Source: Pseudomonadota bacterium (GTDB lineage Bacteria; Pseudomonadota; Gammaproteobacteria; Burkholderiales; Burkholderiaceae_C). Taken from it: 64,000 nt of DNA. Made by a program: the position numbers and the translations under genes. The notes under the pieces are model-generated. The model was not told the origin of the DNA, made no database searches, and saw nothing but the letters and a program-made list of their open reading frames with translations. The stretch is from contig JAKBBP010000005.1 in assembly GCA_021808445.1 (NCBI GenBank), positions 43,592 to 107,591 on the forward strand. The letters are read 5' to 3'. Below are positions 1-8,877 of this stretch, piece after piece (positions within the stretch are counted from its first letter, which is position 1; the number at the start of each line of letters is the position of its first letter).

Positions 1-777
1 GCGCGTGGCGCGCAACGGCAACTGCTGGATGAGCTGCGCCACGCGGCGCATCGGGGCCAGTTGCGCCTGGCCTACCAGCCCATCCACAGCCTGCGCGGCA
101 CCGACACCCCCGGCTTCGAGGCCCTGCTGCGCTGGAACCATCCCCGGTTCGGCGAGGTCGCCCCCGAGCGCTTCATCCCCCTGGCCGAGCACAGCGGCCT
201 GATCCTGGAGATCGGGGACTGGGTGCTGCGCAGCGCAGCGGCCGAATGCAAACGCCTGCGGGCCTGCAGCGGCCGCGCCGTGCGCGTGGGGGTGAACGTC
301 TCGCCGCTGCAACTGGGCTCGCGCGCGACCATGCAACTGTGGCTGCACTACCTGCAGGACCTGGGCTTGCCTGCGGATGCGCTCACGGTGGAAATCACCG
401 AACAGGTCATGCTGCGCCACCCCGAGGCGGTGGCCGGGCAGCTGCGCCTGCTGGCCGATGCCGGCGTGCGCATCGCGCTGGACGACTTCGGCGTGGGCTA
501 TTCCAACCTGGCCATGCTGGGCCAGCTTCCGGTGCACGCCCTCAAGCTCGACCGCTCGCTCACCCAGGGCCTGGTGGCCAGCGAGCGCCATCGCACCATT
601 GCCGGCTCCATCGTCGGCATGGCCCATCGCCTGCGCATGCAGGTGGTCGCCGAGGGGGTGGAGCAGACCACCCAAGCCGCCATCACCCACGAACTGGGCT
701 GCGACTTCGGACAGGGCTGGTGGTACGGCAGGCCGCTGAGCGCGGCGCAGGCGCGCCAATGGTTGCATGCCGCCTGA
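1..777 (+). CDS. EAL-domain c-di-GMP phosphodiesterase, C-terminal part
   Basis: This is the 3' end of a gene whose start lies outside the window; the frame is open from base 1. EAL domains hydrolyse c-di-GMP to pGpG. All landmark residues of an active domain are visible: the EAL motif itself (GFEALLRW, E at codon 40), the metal-binding Asn in NVSP, EITE, the DDFG pair, KLDRS, AEGVE and the Gln of DFGQG. A GGDEF or sensor domain probably lies upstream but cannot be seen. It is the first of three c-di-GMP turnover genes in the first 9 kb. Family assignment is certain; whether it acts as an enzyme or a degenerate receptor is inferred from the intact motifs. Confidence 0.93.
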   Translation, partial: ARGAQRQLLDELRHAAHRGQLRLAYQPIHSLRGTDTPGFEALLRWNHPRFGEVAPERFIPLAEHSGLILEIGDWVLRSAAAECKRLRACSGRAVRVGVNVSPLQLGSRATMQLWLHYLQDLGLPADALTVEITEQVMLRHPEAVAGQLRLLADAGVRIALDDFGVGYSNLAMLGQLPVHALKLDRSLTQGLVASERHRTIAGSIVGMAHRLRMQVVAEGVEQTTQAAITHELGCDFGQGWWYGRPLSAAQARQWLHAA

Positions 778-862
778 GCGGCCAGGCGCGGGGCGGGATG
801 CGCGATCGTGTAAGCTACCCCCAGTATCCGACGCGGGAAGGGCCGCAACTTCGGGGGAGACC

Positions 863-1372
863 ATGCGCACCGGCAGGTACAAGACGTTTGTCCGTGGAGC
901 GGCCAGCTTCATGCTGATCGGCATCTGCGGTGCGGCACTCGCGCAGAACATGCCCATGCCCATGCCCATGCAGGCGGGCGCGATGTCGCCGCCGGCCGCC
1001 GGCGATGCCCGTGCGCAAGTGCACTTTCCTCCGGAACTCCGGCGCGAGGTGCTGGCGACCATGCGCATGCATCTGCAGGGGCTGGCCGAGATCCAGCAGG
1101 CCATGAGCCAGGGGCGCTACGACGACGCCGCACGCCTGGCCTCGATGACCCTGGGCATGTCGTCCATGCACGGTGACCAGGCCCGGCAGGAAGCGCGCTA
1201 CATGCCGCCCGGCATGCGCGAGCTGGGCGCTCGCCTGCACATGCAGGCCGGCGAGTTCATCCTGGCGGCCCAGGACGCCACCGCCACCGGCGACCACCAC
1301 AAGCCGCAGAGGATCTTCGGGCACATGATGCAGACCTGCGTGGCCTGCCACGCGGCCTACAGGCTGCAATAG
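863..1372 (+). CDS. Periplasmic c-type cytochrome, cytochrome c'-like, Met-rich N-terminus
   Basis: 169 residues with a signal peptide (basic MRTGRYK, hydrophobic core, cleavage near ALAQN). A single haem-binding CVACH sits at residues 159-163, ten residues from the C-terminus; this placement is typical of the four-helix cytochrome c' / c-556 family. The middle is helical and Met/Gln/Ala rich. Just after the signal peptide is a run of Met-Pro (NMPMPMPMQ) and further methionines, unusual for the family and suggestive of copper binding or low-complexity drift. The ATG at 863 is preferred because it opens directly on the signal peptide. Role (electron transfer, NO or metal handling) is unknown. 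Confidence 0.75.
   Translation: MRTGRYKTFVRGAASFMLIGICGAALAQNMPMPMPMQAGAMSPPAAGDARAQVHFPPELRREVLATMRMHLQGLAEIQQAMSQGRYDDAARLASMTLGMSSMHGDQARQEARYMPPGMRELGARLHMQAGEFILAAQDATATGDHHKPQRIFGHMMQTCVACHAAYRLQ
950..967 (+). repeat. Three tandem ATGCCC hexamers inside the cytochrome gene
   Basis: Three perfect copies of ATGCCC encode the Met-Pro stretch at the mature N-terminus. Copy number could change by slippage without breaking the frame. Confidence 0.8.
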
Positions 1373-1444
1373 CCCTCGACCCCAGGGGACCGCCATCCCG
1401 CGTGCGCGTTCGCCGGGGGCGGGACCGGCAGCGCGCAATCCCGC

Positions 1445-3148
1445 ATGGGTTTGCAGCTACGCTCGTGGCAACATGGCATCTTGCGCGGCCGCCCGGGCGC
1501 GCCTGCCGACACCATGCCTTTGCGACGAATCCGCCTCGCCGAGCGCGCCGCGCCGATCCGCTATGCGGCGGCGAGCGCAATCTTCCTCGCAGCCCTCGCG
1601 CTGCGTTTCGCAGCTCTGCCCGTCGACCAACACGCCGGATTTTTCACGTTCTATCCGGCGGTTGTGCTTGTTTTCTATCTATGTGGGACGGGGCCGGGCT
1701 TGTGGGCGCTTGTGCTGAGCGCGGTGAGCGGCCTGTACATCTTCTATCCCCCCTACTGGTCCTGGAGCCTGACGCCCACGTCCGCGCTGGTTGCGCTGTC
1801 CTTCGTGGGATCCTCGCTGGTGATCGCCGTGGTCATGCGCAGCTGGCAGAATGACAACCGCCGGCTGGGCGAGGCGCTGGCCCGGGTGCAGTTGAGCGAC
1901 GCGCGCTGGCGAGCCATGGTCAACGACCAGAGCGACGTGGTGCTGCGCTTCGATGAACAGGGCCGCGTGCTGTTCGCCAACGACACGGCGCAGCGCCTGT
2001 TCGGCGAGGCGGCCCAGCCGGGGCGTGCGGGGAGCTGGCGGCAGGTGGTGCACCCGGAGGATCTCCCTGGGGTGCTGGAACGCCTGGCGGCCTTGAGCCC
2101 GGCCAGGCCCAGCGTGCGCTTCGACTGTCGCGTGCTCGACGTGGACGGCGAGGTGCACTGGATCGACTTCGTCGACCATGCCTTTCACGACCCGGCGCAA
2201 CGCCTGCTGGAAGTGCAGAGCGTGGGGCGCGACGTCAGCGAGCTGACCGAGGCACGCCAGGTGCTCGAGGGCGTGGTGCGCGAGCAGCATGCGATGCTGC
2301 ACAGCGACCTGCTGGGCATCATCAAGATCCGCAAGCGTGAGACGGTCTGGGCCAACTCGGCCTTCGAGCGCATGTTCGGCTACGAAGCCGGCGAGCTGCT
2401 GGGCAAGTCCTCGCGCATCCTGTATCCCGACGCCGCCTCCTACATGGCCCTGGGGCGCGAGGCCTACCAGGTGCTGCAATCGGGAGGCACCTATCGCGCC
2501 CAGGCGCGCATGGTGAAGAAGTCGGGTGAAACGATCTGGGTGGACATCAGCGGCACCATGCTTGCGGCCGAGCGTGACGAATCCCTGTGGATGATGCTGG
2601 ACATCACCGCTTTGAAAATCCGCGAGCAGCGTATCGAGGCGCTGGCCTACCACGACGTCCTGACGGGCCTGCCCAACCGCGCGCTGCTGCTGCAATTGCT
2701 CGAGCGCGAGCTGGCTGCCCGGCGGCGCCTGGACAACGAACTGGCCGTGTGTTTCATCGACCTGGACAAGTTCAAGCCCATCAACGATGCCCACGGCCAC
2801 GACATCGGCGACCAGGTGCTCACGGTGGTGGCCGAACGCCTGCAGGAAAGCGTGCGGGGCAACGACATCGTGGCGCGCCTGGGCGGCGACGAATTCGTGG
2901 TGGTTCTCACCCACCTGCCCGACGCGATGGTCGTGCGCGATACCCTGCAGCGCATGCTCGATCGCCTGCGCGCGCCGATCGCCCTGGCGAACGGCGCGGT
3001 CGCCTGCGTGTCGGCCAGCGTCGGCATTGCCGTATGCCCCCGCGACGCCCAGAGCACCCAGGGACTCCTGCGTTGCGCCGACCAGGCGATGTACGAGGCC
3101 AAGGGGGCCGGGCGCGATCAGCTGCGGTTCTACGCGCAGGCGACCTGA
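1445..3148 (+). CDS. Membrane diguanylate cyclase (DUF4118-like / PAS / PAS / GGDEF)
   Basis: 567 residues from the first ATG; an in-frame ATG at 1514 (MPLRRIRL) is also plausible. Residues about 35-140 hold several hydrophobic helices with a FYPAV...GTGPGLWA pattern resembling the DUF4118 membrane sensor of KdpD-type kinases. Two PAS segments follow (about 150-265 and 275-390), then GGDEF from YHDVLTGLPNR (about 402). The active site is an intact RLGGDEF near 480, and RGND five residues upstream fits the inhibitory RxxD I-site. It should make c-di-GMP from two GTP under control of a membrane or PAS-sensed signal that cannot be named from sequence. Confidence 0.9.
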   Translation: MGLQLRSWQHGILRGRPGAPADTMPLRRIRLAERAAPIRYAAASAIFLAALALRFAALPVDQHAGFFTFYPAVVLVFYLCGTGPGLWALVLSAVSGLYIFYPPYWSWSLTPTSALVALSFVGSSLVIAVVMRSWQNDNRRLGEALARVQLSDARWRAMVNDQSDVVLRFDEQGRVLFANDTAQRLFGEAAQPGRAGSWRQVVHPEDLPGVLERLAALSPARPSVRFDCRVLDVDGEVHWIDFVDHAFHDPAQRLLEVQSVGRDVSELTEARQVLEGVVREQHAMLHSDLLGIIKIRKRETVWANSAFERMFGYEAGELLGKSSRILYPDAASYMALGREAYQVLQSGGTYRAQARMVKKSGETIWVDISGTMLAAERDESLWMMLDITALKIREQRIEALAYHDVLTGLPNRALLLQLLERELAARRRLDNELAVCFIDLDKFKPINDAHGHDIGDQVLTVVAERLQESVRGNDIVARLGGDEFVVVLTHLPDAMVVRDTLQRMLDRLRAPIALANGAVACVSASVGIAVCPRDAQSTQGLLRCADQAMYEAKGAGRDQLRFYAQAT

Positions 3149-3158
3149 AGGGCCGGCG

Positions 3159-3177
3159 GGGCGCCGGCGAGGCGCCC
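3159..3177. terminator. Hairpin between convergent genes, no U-tract
   Basis: GGGCGCC (3159-3165) pairs with GGCGCCC (3171-3177) around a GGCGA loop, exactly between the stops of the convergent GGDEF gene and the small membrane-protein gene. There is no T-run on either side, so termination is an inference from position. Confidence 0.35.
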
Positions 3178-3178
3178 T

Positions 3179-3556
3179 TCAGATCCCCGAGGAGCGCCCG
3201 GGCGGCGCCGACGCGCCCGGGGCCCGGGAATCGGCGGCCGGTTCCGACAGCGAGCGGCCCAGCGGAATGAAGTGCCAGGCAATGCCCAGCACCGCCACCG
3301 AGCGGGAGTCGCCCGCATCGAGGCGGTAGATGGAAAACACCCCGAAGTTGCTGCGCCGGGTGTCCGACAGCAGGTACGAGCGTGTCAGGCCGGGAAGCAG
3401 GCCGGCGAAAAAGCCCAGCGCGCCGGGGGCCTGCTCGATCTGCCTGCCGGCATAGCGCGCGAAATCCTCCAGCCCCGGATTGCCCATGGCCAGCACGGCC
3501 ACGGCCAAGGCCACCACGACCAGCAGGCCCGATCGTCTGGATCCAGCGGATTTCAT
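3179..3556 (-). CDS. Small exported or membrane-anchored protein, DUF4359-like
   Basis: 125 residues. One N-terminal hydrophobic segment (about 10-26, LLVVVALAVAVLAMGNPG) is followed by a globular part with the pattern NPGLEDFARYAG, which resembles DUF4359 proteins, and a short second hydrophobic patch (about 83-95). The C-terminal 20 residues are Pro/Ala/Gly rich and probably disordered. Its ATG lies only 3 nt after the stop of the upstream gamma-glutamyltransferase-like gene, so the two are likely co-transcribed. Function unknown; the domain resemblance is weak. Confidence 0.6.
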   Translation of the reverse strand: MKSAGSRRSGLLVVVALAVAVLAMGNPGLEDFARYAGRQIEQAPGALGFFAGLLPGLTRSYLLSDTRRSNFGVFSIYRLDAGDSRSVAVLGIAWHFIPLGRSLSEPAADSRAPGASAPPGRSSGI

Positions 3557-3559
3557 GGC

Positions 3560-5197
3560 TCAGAAGCCAGCCGCGAGGCCATCGCGCCGGGAATCGCTGG
3601 CCGCCACGTAGCCGCGGTCCGCGTTGTCGTGTTCAAGGCGCCAGATGAACTGGCCCGAGCCGAAATCCATGTAGCTGTCCTCGATGGACTGGATGACATG
3701 GCCCCTTGCCACCAGCTCGCGCACGCAGCCGGGATCCAGCCCGGGCTCCACGTCGAGGCTGAAATCGCGGTTGACCTTCCAGCGCGGCGCGTCGCAGGCG
3801 GCCTGCGGCTGCTGGCCGTAGTCCAGCATGCGCACCAGGGTCTGCAGGTGCCCCTGCGGCTGCATGTCTCCGCCCATGACTCCGAAACTCATCACCGCCT
3901 GCCGGCTGCCCTGCACCTCGCGGCTCAGGAAGGCGGGGATGATGGTGTGGAAGGGCCGCTTGCCCGGCGCCACGACGTTGGGCGAGGCCGGATCCATCGA
4001 AAAGCCGTAGCCGCGGTTCTGCAGCGAGATCCCCAGCTCCGGAACCACCACGCCGGAGCCGAAGCCCATGTAGTTGGACTGGATGAAACTGATCATGCGC
4101 CCCTGCTCGTCGGCGGCGCTCAGGTAGATGGTCCCGCCGGCACGCGGCATGCCGAAGCGGAAGGTCGTCGCGCGCTTCGGATCGATCAGGGCCGCGCGGG
4201 ACTTCAGGTAGGCGTCGTCGAGCATCTCGGCCGGGCTCAGCTCCATGGAGCGGGGATCGGCCACGTACCGGTACACGTCCGCGAAGGCCAGCTTCATGGC
4301 CTCGATCTGCAGGTGCTGGGATTGCACCCCGTCACGCGGCAGCGAGGCCAGGTCGAACTGGCCGAGGATGCCCAGCGCGATCAGCGCGGCGATGCCCTGC
4401 CCGTTGGGTCCGATCTCGTGCACCGTGTAGCCGCGGTAGTCCTTGGCGATGGGCTCGACCCATTGCGCCTGGTAGCCCCGGAGGTCCTCCAGGGTCATGG
4501 CGCCGCCACCGTCGCGCGAGAAGGCGGCGATGCGCTCGGCGATCTCGCCTTCGTAGTAGCTGCGCGGCCCCTGCTCGGCCAGCATGCGCAGGCTGCGCGC
4601 GTGCCCGGGCAGGCGCAGGTGTTCCCCCACCTCCGGGGCTCGCCCGCGGGGCATGAAGGTCTGGGCGAAGCCGGGCTGCTCGTGGAGTTCGGACACCGCC
4701 GCCTGCCACTTGCGGGCCACGATGGGGGAAACCGCGTAGCCGCGCTCGGCCACCTCGATGGCCGGGGCCAGGAGGTCGGCGAATGGAAGCGAGCCGAACC
4801 TTGCGTGCAGCGCCTCCCAGCCGGCGATGACTCCGGGCACCGTCACCGAGTCCCAGCCGCGTACGGGATGCCGGGCCAGCCCCCCCTGCTCGCCGTGGCG
4901 CTTGCGGAAATAGTCCAGGCTCCAGGCGGCCGGCGCCGTGCCCGAGGCGTTCAGGCCGTGCAACTCCTTTCCGTCCCAGACCAGCGCGAAGGCGTCGCTG
5001 CCCAGTCCGCAGGACACGGGCTCGACGACCGTGATCACGGCGGCCGCCGCGACGGCCGCATCGATGGCGTTGCCGCCCTGCCACAGAACACGCAGTCCGG
5101 CCTGCGCGGCCAGCGGGTGAGAGGTGGATACCACGTTGCGGGCGAACACCGGCACGCGGGTGCTCGGATAGGGGTTTTGCCAGTCGAAGGAGCTCAT
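3560..5197 (-). CDS. Gamma-glutamyltransferase family protein
   Basis: 545 residues, the usual length of the Ntn-hydrolase GGT family, which cleaves gamma-glutamyl bonds or beta-lactam-like amides. Seen: the N-terminal STSHPLAAQAG and GGNAIDAAVAA signatures, the nucleophile region GGTIYLSAADEQG (Thr expected to be freed by self-cleavage, giving large and small subunits), and the Gly-rich MSFGVMGGDMQPQGH near the C-terminus. No convincing signal peptide is present, so it may act in the cytoplasm, unlike E. coli Ggt. The variant nucleophile context GGTIYL is common in putative GGT/acylase paralogues whose substrate is not glutathione, so I give no gene symbol. Confidence 0.88.
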   Translation of the reverse strand: MSSFDWQNPYPSTRVPVFARNVVSTSHPLAAQAGLRVLWQGGNAIDAAVAAAAVITVVEPVSCGLGSDAFALVWDGKELHGLNASGTAPAAWSLDYFRKRHGEQGGLARHPVRGWDSVTVPGVIAGWEALHARFGSLPFADLLAPAIEVAERGYAVSPIVARKWQAAVSELHEQPGFAQTFMPRGRAPEVGEHLRLPGHARSLRMLAEQGPRSYYEGEIAERIAAFSRDGGGAMTLEDLRGYQAQWVEPIAKDYRGYTVHEIGPNGQGIAALIALGILGQFDLASLPRDGVQSQHLQIEAMKLAFADVYRYVADPRSMELSPAEMLDDAYLKSRAALIDPKRATTFRFGMPRAGGTIYLSAADEQGRMISFIQSNYMGFGSGVVVPELGISLQNRGYGFSMDPASPNVVAPGKRPFHTIIPAFLSREVQGSRQAVMSFGVMGGDMQPQGHLQTLVRMLDYGQQPQAACDAPRWKVNRDFSLDVEPGLDPGCVRELVARGHVIQSIEDSYMDFGSGQFIWRLEHDNADRGYVAASDSRRDGLAAGF

Positions 5198-5312
5198 GGG
5201 GCGCGCGGATGGGGCTGGAGGCGGGATGGCGAGGGCTGTGCCCGCCGTCCCGGATGGCCGACGACCAAGCGACTGTCCTGACAGGACGCCAGCGCCTCGC
5301 GAAAAATCTTAC

Positions 5313-7349
5313 TCAAAACCTGACGAAGGCGTCCCGAGTCAGCACGGGAAGGGCCCCGGTGCCCTCGCGCGACGGGGCCCGGGGCGCGGATGCGTCCCTG
5401 CCAGGCTTGCGGGCGCTACGCTGCGGCCCTGTGGCGCCCGGGTCCGCGGCCTCGCCCGTCGCCCGGCCCGCCTTCGCGCCGGCGTCGCCGCGCGCCAGGC
5501 GGAACTGCGCCACGTCGCGCTGCAGCTCCTGGGCCTGGGCGTTCATCGTCTCGGCGGTCGCGGCCAGCTGCTCGGAAGCGGATGCGCCTTGCTGGGTGGC
5601 GATGTTGATCTGCGAGACGGCCTGACTGATCTGCACGATCCCCGTCGCCTGCTCGTCACTGGCCGCGCTGATTTCCTCGACCTGGGCGGCCGTGCGGACG
5701 ATCGCCGGCACCATGTCCTTGAGCAATTCCCCGGCACGCTCGGCATGGCCTACCGAGCGCCCGGCCAGTTCACCGATCTGCGCCGCCGAGGCCTGCGACC
5801 GCTCGGCCAGCTTGCGCACCTCGGCCGCCACGACGGCGAAGCCCTTGCCCTGCTCGCCCGCCCGCGCCGCCTCGATGGCCGCGTTGAGCGCCAGCATATT
5901 GGTCTGGTAGGCGATGTCGTCGATGATCGAGATGCGCTCGGCGATGGCCTGCATGTCCTCCACGGTCATCTGCACGGCCTCGCCACCTTCACGCGCCTGA
6001 TCGGCGACCTCATGCGCCGTGCGGGCCGTCTGGCGCGCCGCGTCGGCACTCTGGCGCACCGAGGCCTGCGCCTCCTCCAGCGTGGCCGAGATCTCCTCGA
6101 CCGAGGCCGCCTGCTCGGAGGCGCCCTGCGACAGGGTCATGGAGGCGGCCGAGACCTCGCCTGCGGCGGTGCTGAGCTGATCGGCGGTGGACTGGATGGA
6201 GCCCAGCACTCCCTCGAGTTTTCGGACCATGTCGCGCAGGGAGGCCAGCACGCTGTGATGGTCGGTCTCGGCACAGCGGATGGGCACCGTGAAGTTCCCT
6301 TCGGCCACGGCATTGGCGATACCGGCCAGCTCCTCGGGATCGGCCCCCAGATGTCCGAGCAGGCGTGCCAGGGCCCGCGCGAAAGCCGCCGCCAGCGCCA
6401 GCACCGCGAGGGCCAGCCCGGTCTCCAGCCCGACGCCCATGCGCTGGAGCGATTGCTGGTGCTCGGCCCGGGCCGCCAGCGCCGCCATCAGGCTGCCTTG
6501 CAGACGACCCAGGGCATCGATGCGCGCCGTGGCGGCGTCGAACCAGGTCTGGGCATCGAGCCCGTAGTCACCCGTGGAGGCCTTGTCGAGCACGGAGGCG
6601 ACCATGGTGTCGACCTGTCGGGAGTCGATGGCCTGCAGCGCGCCGAGCGCGTCCGTATCCGCCAGGGCCCTGAAATGCCCCAGGTAGGCCTGTTCCTTCG
6701 CGGCGCTGCCGATCACATGCCGCAGAGTCGGCAGGTCCAGGGGCGCACGGGCCGCCAGCACGCCGTTGAGCAGGCCGCGCTCCTGGCCCGCCTGCTCGCC
6801 GGCGTCGGCCAGGTCGGCGTAGGCCGACAGGGACAGCGTGGTCGCGGTGTCCCCGGCCGTGCGGGGCGCGGCGTCGACGACCTGGATCAGCCCGGCGATG
6901 GCCCGTCCGTAGCGGGCGATGGCCCCGGCGCTGCTCAGTTGCAGGCCGCTCACGCCCTGGCGCACGCCGGGCAGCGTGTCGAGCCCTTGCAGGGCGGCCG
7001 CCAGGTTCGCCGCGAGACCCCGCGGCAGCGCAGCACCCTGGGCCTGCTCGAGTTCCCGCAGCGAGCCCAACGCGGCATCGGTGGACTGGCGCTGCGACGC
7101 GAGGGCGTCGCCGAAGCGGGCGCCCTTGCTGGCGATGAAGCCCGCCGACAAGCCTCGCTCACGTTGCAGGGAGGCCACCAGACCGCCCACCGCGCGGATG
7201 GTTCGCACCACCGTGGCATTGCGCCGGGCCGTCTGCAGATCCGTCCAGTCCGAGCGCAGACTGAGCACGATATGGAACACCGCTCCGACCAGGACCAGCC
7301 CGAACAACAGGAACAGCCTGCCCCGCAAGCCCCGAAACATCTGCAACAT
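5313..7349 (-). CDS. Methyl-accepting chemotaxis protein with NIT (nitrate/nitrite-sensing) domain
   Basis: 679 residues from the ATG at 7349, chosen because GAGGTG sits just upstream and [17 protein letters not shown] is a normal start into the first membrane helix; an upstream in-frame ATG at 7520 would add 57 atypical residues. Order: TM helix (about 10-30), NIT-type helical sensor (about 40-290, with AGFIASKG and [11 protein letters not shown] repeats), second TM helix (about 305-325), HAMP, then the signalling domain with the conserved hairpin [20 protein letters not shown]. The last 60 residues are Ala/Gly/Arg rich and carry no CheR/CheB-binding pentapeptide. The FNR-type promoter upstream fits a receptor for nitrate or nitrite. 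Confidence 0.92.
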   Translation of the reverse strand: MLQMFRGLRGRLFLLFGLVLVGAVFHIVLSLRSDWTDLQTARRNATVVRTIRAVGGLVASLQRERGLSAGFIASKGARFGDALASQRQSTDAALGSLRELEQAQGAALPRGLAANLAAALQGLDTLPGVRQGVSGLQLSSAGAIARYGRAIAGLIQVVDAAPRTAGDTATTLSLSAYADLADAGEQAGQERGLLNGVLAARAPLDLPTLRHVIGSAAKEQAYLGHFRALADTDALGALQAIDSRQVDTMVASVLDKASTGDYGLDAQTWFDAATARIDALGRLQGSLMAALAARAEHQQSLQRMGVGLETGLALAVLALAAAFARALARLLGHLGADPEELAGIANAVAEGNFTVPIRCAETDHHSVLASLRDMVRKLEGVLGSIQSTADQLSTAAGEVSAASMTLSQGASEQAASVEEISATLEEAQASVRQSADAARQTARTAHEVADQAREGGEAVQMTVEDMQAIAERISIIDDIAYQTNMLALNAAIEAARAGEQGKGFAVVAAEVRKLAERSQASAAQIGELAGRSVGHAERAGELLKDMVPAIVRTAAQVEEISAASDEQATGIVQISQAVSQINIATQQGASASEQLAATAETMNAQAQELQRDVAQFRLARGDAGAKAGRATGEAADPGATGPQRSARKPGRDASAPRAPSREGTGALPVLTRDAFVRF

Positions 7350-7501
7350 GGCCCACCTCGACGATTTCACGACTGTGCCGCACGGATGGAGCGCGCCTCC
7401 AGGCATCCGAATGGCGAAATGGGCATGAAAACCTCGCTTGCTGCAACGACACACCGAACTCTCTCGCTTGCACGCTGCAAAGGCGGCTCCCCGATGGCGC
7501 C

Positions 7502-7543
7502 AAGATAGAACCCCCTTCAAACAGGGGGGTTGACGTGGGTCAA
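7502..7543 (-). promoter_or_regulatory. FNR/DNR-type class II promoter of the NIT chemoreceptor
   Basis: TTGACGTGGGTCAA (7530-7543) is an exact two-fold TTGAC-N4-GTCAA box of the FNR/ANR/DNR type. On the minus strand a TATCTT -10 hexamer lies at 7507-7502, its centre exactly 32 bp from the box centre. That is the geometry of an activator at -41.5. It predicts transcription from about 7495, leaving a leader of about 145 nt before the chemoreceptor ATG at 7349, and excludes the ATG at 7520. Confidence 0.6.
7509..7531. other. Perfect 7-bp inverted repeat in the 7350-7696 intergenic gap
   Basis: AACCCCC (7509-7515) and GGGGGTT (7525-7531) flank a 9-nt spacer and abut the FNR-type box. It may be a cruciform or an additional operator. 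Apart from this repeat and the promoter, I see nothing further in the 347-nt gap before the small gene at 7697. Confidence 0.5.
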
Positions 7544-7696
7544 CGCTGCGAGGGCCGGAGGCGCCGCTGGCGGCGACCTGCGGGAAGCCCGCGGTGCTCC
7601 AGCAGGTCCACCTGGCGCTGTTTCGATGGGCTCAGCCCGGTTCCGATATGCTCGGGATCATTGAGTACCGACAACAATCCTGCAAAAGGACGAGCC

Positions 7697-7843
7697 ATGG
7701 ACAGTCTCGACTACGAACTCAAGGATTTACGGGACATCGTCATTGGTGCGGCCTTCGGCGCGGAGAGCCCCCGGGAAGGTGTCGCGGCTGCAGGATCCGA
7801 CCTCGAAGCCGCGCGCGCGGGCGCCCTGCCCCGCGGCGCCTGA
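7697..7843 (+). CDS. Small 48-residue protein or leader peptide upstream of a GGDEF gene
   Basis: An ATG at 7697 follows a good ribosome-binding site (AAAAGGA, spacing 6) and opens a 48-codon frame beginning MDSLDYELKDLRDIV. Its stop is 11 nt before the start of the PAS-GGDEF gene, so the two are probably one transcript. The first 15 residues are acidic and amphipathic; the rest is Ala/Gly rich. I do not recognise it. It could be a translational-coupling leader. Confidence 0.45.
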   Translation: MDSLDYELKDLRDIVIGAAFGAESPREGVAAAGSDLEAARAGALPRGA

Positions 7844-7854
7844 GGCGGAACATC

Positions 7855-8844
7855 ATGGATCAGCCGGGCGATCACGAACGCTTGATGCTGGCCCTGGAGG
7901 CCGCCGGACTGGATCTGTGGGAAAACGACCTGGTGGAGGGCAAGATCACCCGCAAGGTCACCAAGGTCTTCGAGGAACTCGGCTACCGGCCCGAGGAGGG
8001 AGTGGAGCTGGTCGAGGACATCTACGGCATCGTGCACCCGGAGGACGTGGCGCAACTCAAGGCTGCCGTCTTGGCCCACCTTTCGGGCAAGACCCCGCAA
8101 TACCGCTGTGAGTTCCGGCTGCGCGCGAAGTCCGGTGCCTGGGTCTGGTATGCCAACTACGGCAAGATCATGGACCGCGACGGCACCCGCCAGGGGCGAC
8201 GCTTCGTGGGCGTGACCTTCAGCATCGATGACCGGCGTCGCAAGGAGGCCGAACTCGAGCAGGCCAATGCGCTGCTGCTCGAGCGCAACCGCCAGCTGGC
8301 GGAGCTGAACCAGACCCTGCAGGCGCTGGCCACGACTGACCCGCTGACGGGTCTGGCCAACCGGCGTCAGCTGTTCGAAGCCGGCGAGCGCGAGGTGCAG
8401 CGCGCCCAGCGCATGGGCCACGCGCTGTCCTTGCTGATCGTGGACATCGATGATTTCAAACTGGTCAATGACACCTGGGGCCACGCCGCAGGCGACCAGG
8501 TGATCTGCGCGGTCGCCGCGACCTGCGCGCGCAGCGTGCGCGGCCAGGTCGATCTGGTCGGGCGCATCGGCGGCGAGGAATTCGCGGTGCTGCTGCCGGA
8601 GGTGGACATGGACGATGCCAACACCCTGGCGGCACGCCTGTGTCGCTCGGTGCCTGCCTCTCCGGTGCCGCTGGGATCCACCGCGCTGCTGGAACTCACG
8701 GTGAGCATCGGCATCGCCACGCTGAGCCCCGAGGTCGCCACCGTGCATGAACTGCTGCGCCGCGCCGACCAGGCGCTGTACCTGGCCAAGGGCGCCGGCA
8801 AGAATTGCGTGCGCCCGATGCCCCGCGCGGAGCGGGCGGCCTAG
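7855..8844 (+). CDS. Soluble PAS-GGDEF diguanylate cyclase
   Basis: 329 residues from the ATG at 7855; upstream in-frame sequence overlaps the small gene and is not protein-like. A PAS-3 fold occupies about 8-125 (ALEAAGLDLWEND, then VWYANYGK). A short coiled coil (about 128-155, ELEQANALLLERNRQLAEL) joins it to GGDEF with TTDPLTGLANRR and an intact active site RIGGEEF. The residues before the active site read RGQVDLVGRI, giving RxxxD rather than RxxD, so product inhibition through an I-site is probably absent. No membrane segment. Its position divergent from the NIT receptor suggests a linked motility/biofilm response. Confidence 0.9.
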   Translation: MDQPGDHERLMLALEAAGLDLWENDLVEGKITRKVTKVFEELGYRPEEGVELVEDIYGIVHPEDVAQLKAAVLAHLSGKTPQYRCEFRLRAKSGAWVWYANYGKIMDRDGTRQGRRFVGVTFSIDDRRRKEAELEQANALLLERNRQLAELNQTLQALATTDPLTGLANRRQLFEAGEREVQRAQRMGHALSLLIVDIDDFKLVNDTWGHAAGDQVICAVAATCARSVRGQVDLVGRIGGEEFAVLLPEVDMDDANTLAARLCRSVPASPVPLGSTALLELTVSIGIATLSPEVATVHELLRRADQALYLAKGAGKNCVRPMPRAERAA

Positions 8845-8877
8845 TCAGGCTGTTGAACTACCCCAGGGGGCCGCGCA

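Noticed and set aside
3272..5281. Long plus-strand open frame opposite the gamma-glutamyltransferase gene
   Set aside because: Composition is a His/Gly/Arg/Ala mirror of the GGT gene on the other strand; no motifs and no ribosome site.
5196..7508. 770-codon plus-strand open frame opposite the chemoreceptor
   Set aside because: Antisense shadow produced by high GC; the minus strand holds a full MCP with all motifs.
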